Origin: Bacteroidota bacterium
Lineage (GTDB): Bacteria > Bacteroidota > Rhodothermia > Rhodothermales > UBA10348
Length of the DNA: 47,018 bases
Assembly: GCA_029262855.1 (NCBI GenBank)
Contig: JAJCYP010000065.1
Span: forward strand, 1-47,018
Reading direction: 5' to 3'
Shown piece after piece: positions 44,932 to 47,018 of the stretch; positions within the stretch are counted from its first letter, which is position 1, and each line of letters begins with the position of its first letter. Below the pieces are notes generated by a model. It was not told the origin of the DNA and made no database searches. It saw nothing but the letters and a program-made list of their open reading frames with translations. A program made the translations under genes and the position numbers.

Positions 44932-45627
44932 TCATGAGTCGCCGACAAATCGGTAGCCGACACCGTGTACCGTGAGAATGTGACAGGGCTCGGCCGGCTC
45001 GTCTTCGAGGGCAGCACGGAGCATGGCCACGTGGTTGTCGACGGTCCGCGTTGTCGGCATGGCCTCGAACCCCCAGACCTCTTCCAGCAACTCCTCGCGG
45101 GTGAGAACGTCGCCGCCTCGGGCCACGAGAGTACGTAGCAGCCCGAACGCCCTCGCCGGAAGCCGGACCGTTAGACCCGATTTTGTGGCCGTGAACTGCT
45201 TGAAGTTGACGGCGGCCTGTCCGAACGTGATTTCGTCCGGCGTTGGGGCAGTCTCTCCGTGACCGGAGCGACGCAGCAGGGCCCGGACCCGGGCAACCAA
45301 TTCCTTGAGCGAGAACGGCTTCGTCACGTAGTCATCCGCACCCAGATCGAAACCCAAGACGCGATCGGATTCGTCGGCGAGCGCGGTGAGCATCAGGATG
45401 GGGAGGTCGCTTCCCGAGGATCGAATCGTTCGGCAGAATTCGAGTCCGCTCCTGCCCGGAAGCATCAAATCAAGCACCAGGAGATCGGGCGGCTCTCGCT
45501 GCATGGTCTCTCGCCCCTCCTCCGCGCTGGGTGCGGTGTGGACCAAGTAGCCCTCCTTGAGAAGCGCGATCTCGAGTCCCTGGCGGATGAACGGATCATC
45601 TTCGATGATGAGAATGGAGGCTCTCAT
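44932..45627 (-). CDS. OmpR/PhoB-type response regulator
   Basis: About 231 residues from ATG 45627, overlapping the kinase stop by 4 bp (ATGA). Seen: receiver domain with acidic pair EDD (~10-11), phospho-acceptor Asp in LVLDLMLPG (~53), Thr/Lys switch (LTALADES, VTKPFSL). A winged-helix DNA-binding domain follows (TKSGLTVRLPARAFGLL, EELLEEVWGFE, TRTVDNHVAMLRAALE, ILTVHGVGYRFV). It is translationally coupled to kinase copy 3. Its target promoters are not identifiable, but the downstream PD40 gene is a natural candidate. Confidence 0.95.
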   Translation of the reverse strand: MRASILIIEDDPFIRQGLEIALLKEGYLVHTAPSAEEGRETMQREPPDLLVLDLMLPGRSGLEFCRTIRSSGSDLPILMLTALADESDRVLGFDLGADDYVTKPFSLKELVARVRALLRRSGHGETAPTPDEITFGQAAVNFKQFTATKSGLTVRLPARAFGLLRTLVARGGDVLTREELLEEVWGFEAMPTTRTVDNHVAMLRAALEDEPAEPCHILTVHGVGYRFVGDS

Positions 45628-47018
45628 GTGGCAAGGGGGACTTGAATCGAAAAGACACATCCCGACCCAGGCTCGGAGTCCAGAAGGACGCGCCCGCCGT
45701 GCCCCTGGGCGATGTGCTCCACGAGGGCCAGGCCGAGCCCCGCGCCCGGTTTGCGCAAATCGGTCTCCCCTTGCAGGCGGTAGAAGCGGTCGAATACCCG
45801 CTGGTGCTCCGCTCTGGGGATGCCGGGGCCGAAGTCCTGCACGGAGAGCGCCGCGTGCCCGTTTTCCTCCCAGCTTCGGACCACGACTCGCCCGCCATCG
45901 GCCGCGTATTTGAGTGCGTTCGAAAGCAGGTTGAGGACGGCCTGCTCAATGGCGTCGGCATCGAAGTTGCCCCGGGCCATGCTGAGGTCGCGGTCGATGG
46001 TGATGCCCGCCTGATCGAAGGCCTGACGCATGGCCTCGATCGCACACTCGGCCGCGTCCGCCAGGTCACCCGGTGCGAGCTGATAGGTCATCGTGCCCCG
46101 CTCGACCCGTGTGCTGTTCAGCACATTGTTGAGCATTCGGGTGAGCCGCCCGCTTTCGTGAGAAATGACCCGCAGGCCCTTCTCGCGTTGTTCGAGGTCG
46201 CCGGAACCGTACTCCAGCATGGTCTCCGAAAAGAGTCGAATGGACGTGAGCGGCGTTCTGAGCTCATGCGACACCGAGGCCAGAAACTGGCTCTGGAGGT
46301 GGGTCAGGCGGGCCTCCCGGCGCATGTCGCGCCAGAGCAGGTATCCGCCGACCGCCGTCATCAGCAAGACGAGGGTGATGGCCAGCCCCATGAGGGTGCG
46401 GCGACTTACGGCCGGCTGAATGGCCGTTGGAAAGGTTATCCGGAGCATCGGGAACGCCGGCGCCAGTGTTCTTTCGCGGGCTTCGAGCGGATTCGCCAGG
46501 CTCGCTACACTCAGGGCGCTCGCCCCCTCCGGCGCAAGCCGGTCTTGCAGGTCGGCCAGGCGAATCGCGAACACCGGCTCCGCCTCCCTCCTGTCCCCAT
46601 CCACTTTACGCAAGAGCCACGTGTCGTCGAGCGCGAGCCAGCGCTCGCTCGTACGGTCGGCGATCAGCCGGTCGCCGAGGGCCGCGACCCCTCCGGCGAC
46701 CCCGGTGTCGGCAAGAAGGTCTTCGAGCGAGGAATTGGCCGGGCATCCGGTGCGCTCAGTCAGATCCGACAAGTACTGAACGGCCCCTCCGGTCAGCCAA
46801 CGGGGCGTCCCGCTGAGGACTGAGAGTCGCTCGCACACCTCCTCAAACTGCTCGTTGTCAATCAACAGGTTCGCGGCGTAGAGTGAGAGTGGGGTCCCGA
46901 ACTCATCTCGGATCTCGGGTCCGTGCTGCAAGGCCAGTCTGGCCTGGGAGGCCGCGTGGGTGGGCCGGCTCGCCGCGAAAAGGGCCCTGGCCAGGCGTAC
47001 GCGAAGATCTGTCCGGCG
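45624..47018 (-). CDS. Sensor histidine kinase copy 3 (complete C-terminus), 5' truncated by window edge
   Basis: The frame is open to the right edge, so the N-terminus with TM1 is outside. Seen: sensor region with RDEFGTPLSLYAANLL, TGGAVQYLSDL and WLALDDTWLLRK; TM2 (TLMGLAITLVLLMTAVGGYLLW); HisKA with SVSHELRTPLTSIRLF; then the HATPase with N-box NLLSNALKYAADGG, G1 DFGPGIP and G2 GAGLGLALV. This is the only one of four related kinases in the window with a full catalytic half and a cognate regulator (4-bp overlap). The extracytoplasmic sensor is unlike standard named domains and is shared by all copies. Confidence 0.93.
   Translation of the reverse strand, partial: RRTDLRVRLARALFAASRPTHAASQARLALQHGPEIRDEFGTPLSLYAANLLIDNEQFEEVCERLSVLSGTPRWLTGGAVQYLSDLTERTGCPANSSLEDLLADTGVAGGVAALGDRLIADRTSERWLALDDTWLLRKVDGDRREAEPVFAIRLADLQDRLAPEGASALSVASLANPLEARERTLAPAFPMLRITFPTAIQPAVSRRTLMGLAITLVLLMTAVGGYLLWRDMRREARLTHLQSQFLASVSHELRTPLTSIRLFSETMLEYGSGDLEQREKGLRVISHESGRLTRMLNNVLNSTRVERGTMTYQLAPGDLADAAECAIEAMRQAFDQAGITIDRDLSMARGNFDADAIEQAVLNLLSNALKYAADGGRVVVRSWEENGHAALSVQDFGPGIPRAEHQRVFDRFYRLQGETDLRKPGAGLGLALVEHIAQGHGGRVLLDSEPGSGCVFSIQVPLAT

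Overview
The window is bacterial, GC-rich (roughly 60-63% by eye) and densely coded. Most secreted products carry lipoprotein or Sec signals. The gene content (DUF3127 protein, LVIVD/choice-of-anchor B beta-propellers, DUF305-LVIVD pair, YceI-YceI-porin operon, ligase-associated Lhr-type helicase with PdeM, weak Shine-Dalgarno use) suggests a Rhodothermota/Bacteroidota-type organism, probably a marine Rhodothermales relative. That assignment is inference from gene content. No tRNA, rRNA or CRISPR array was seen.

Left part (1-23.6 kb): ordinary chromosomal genes. A left-truncated LVIVD/anchor-B protein is followed by a membrane protein, a DUF3127 protein with an SSB-like C-terminal tip, a lipoprotein esterase, and a DUF305-LVIVD operon. 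Next is a minus-strand operon of M19 dipeptidase, ABC ATPase, double-FtsX permease and HlyD-like adaptor, with overlapping or near-touching genes. It diverges from an S15-type peptidase and a thioredoxin-fold gene. A YceI-YceI-porin operon follows, and 50 bp after it lies the C-terminal scrap of a second porin ahead of a strong terminator. Then come a Tat-type lipoprotein glycosylasparaginase, a Ser/Cys-type proline-racemase-superfamily enzyme, a luciferase-like oxidoreductase, a VOC protein, a YgjV-like membrane protein and a DUF1835 protein.

Middle (23.6-33.8 kb): chromosome-maintenance genes. An orphan mreB, a ligase-associated helicase (Lhr-like) plus PdeM, an Fpg/Nei-like glycosylase, dnaA, bcp and a radical SAM protein. 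Two intergenic regions carry DnaA-box-like motifs: 23711-23900 (two matching TGTGGA pairs flanking an A/T-rich core) and 31640-31684 (upstream of dnaA). Either could be the replication origin, or a DnaA-regulated promoter.

Right part (33.7-47 kb): an unstable accessory region. Four copies of one unusual sensor-histidine-kinase family lie here. Only the copy at the right edge retains its ATPase domain and a cognate response regulator, followed by a secreted TPR/PD40 propeller protein. The other three are truncated, frameshifted or decayed. They alternate with toxin-antitoxin-like or mobile genes: two DUF4143 AAA ATPases, a Fic protein, and an array of DUF4160/DUF2442 small genes (three DUF4160 copies, only one intact, and four DUF2442 copies). 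Some kinase remnants end exactly where such a gene begins or ends, and one is fused in frame to a DUF4160 tail. This kinase/TA-like patchwork is the most unusual part of the window.
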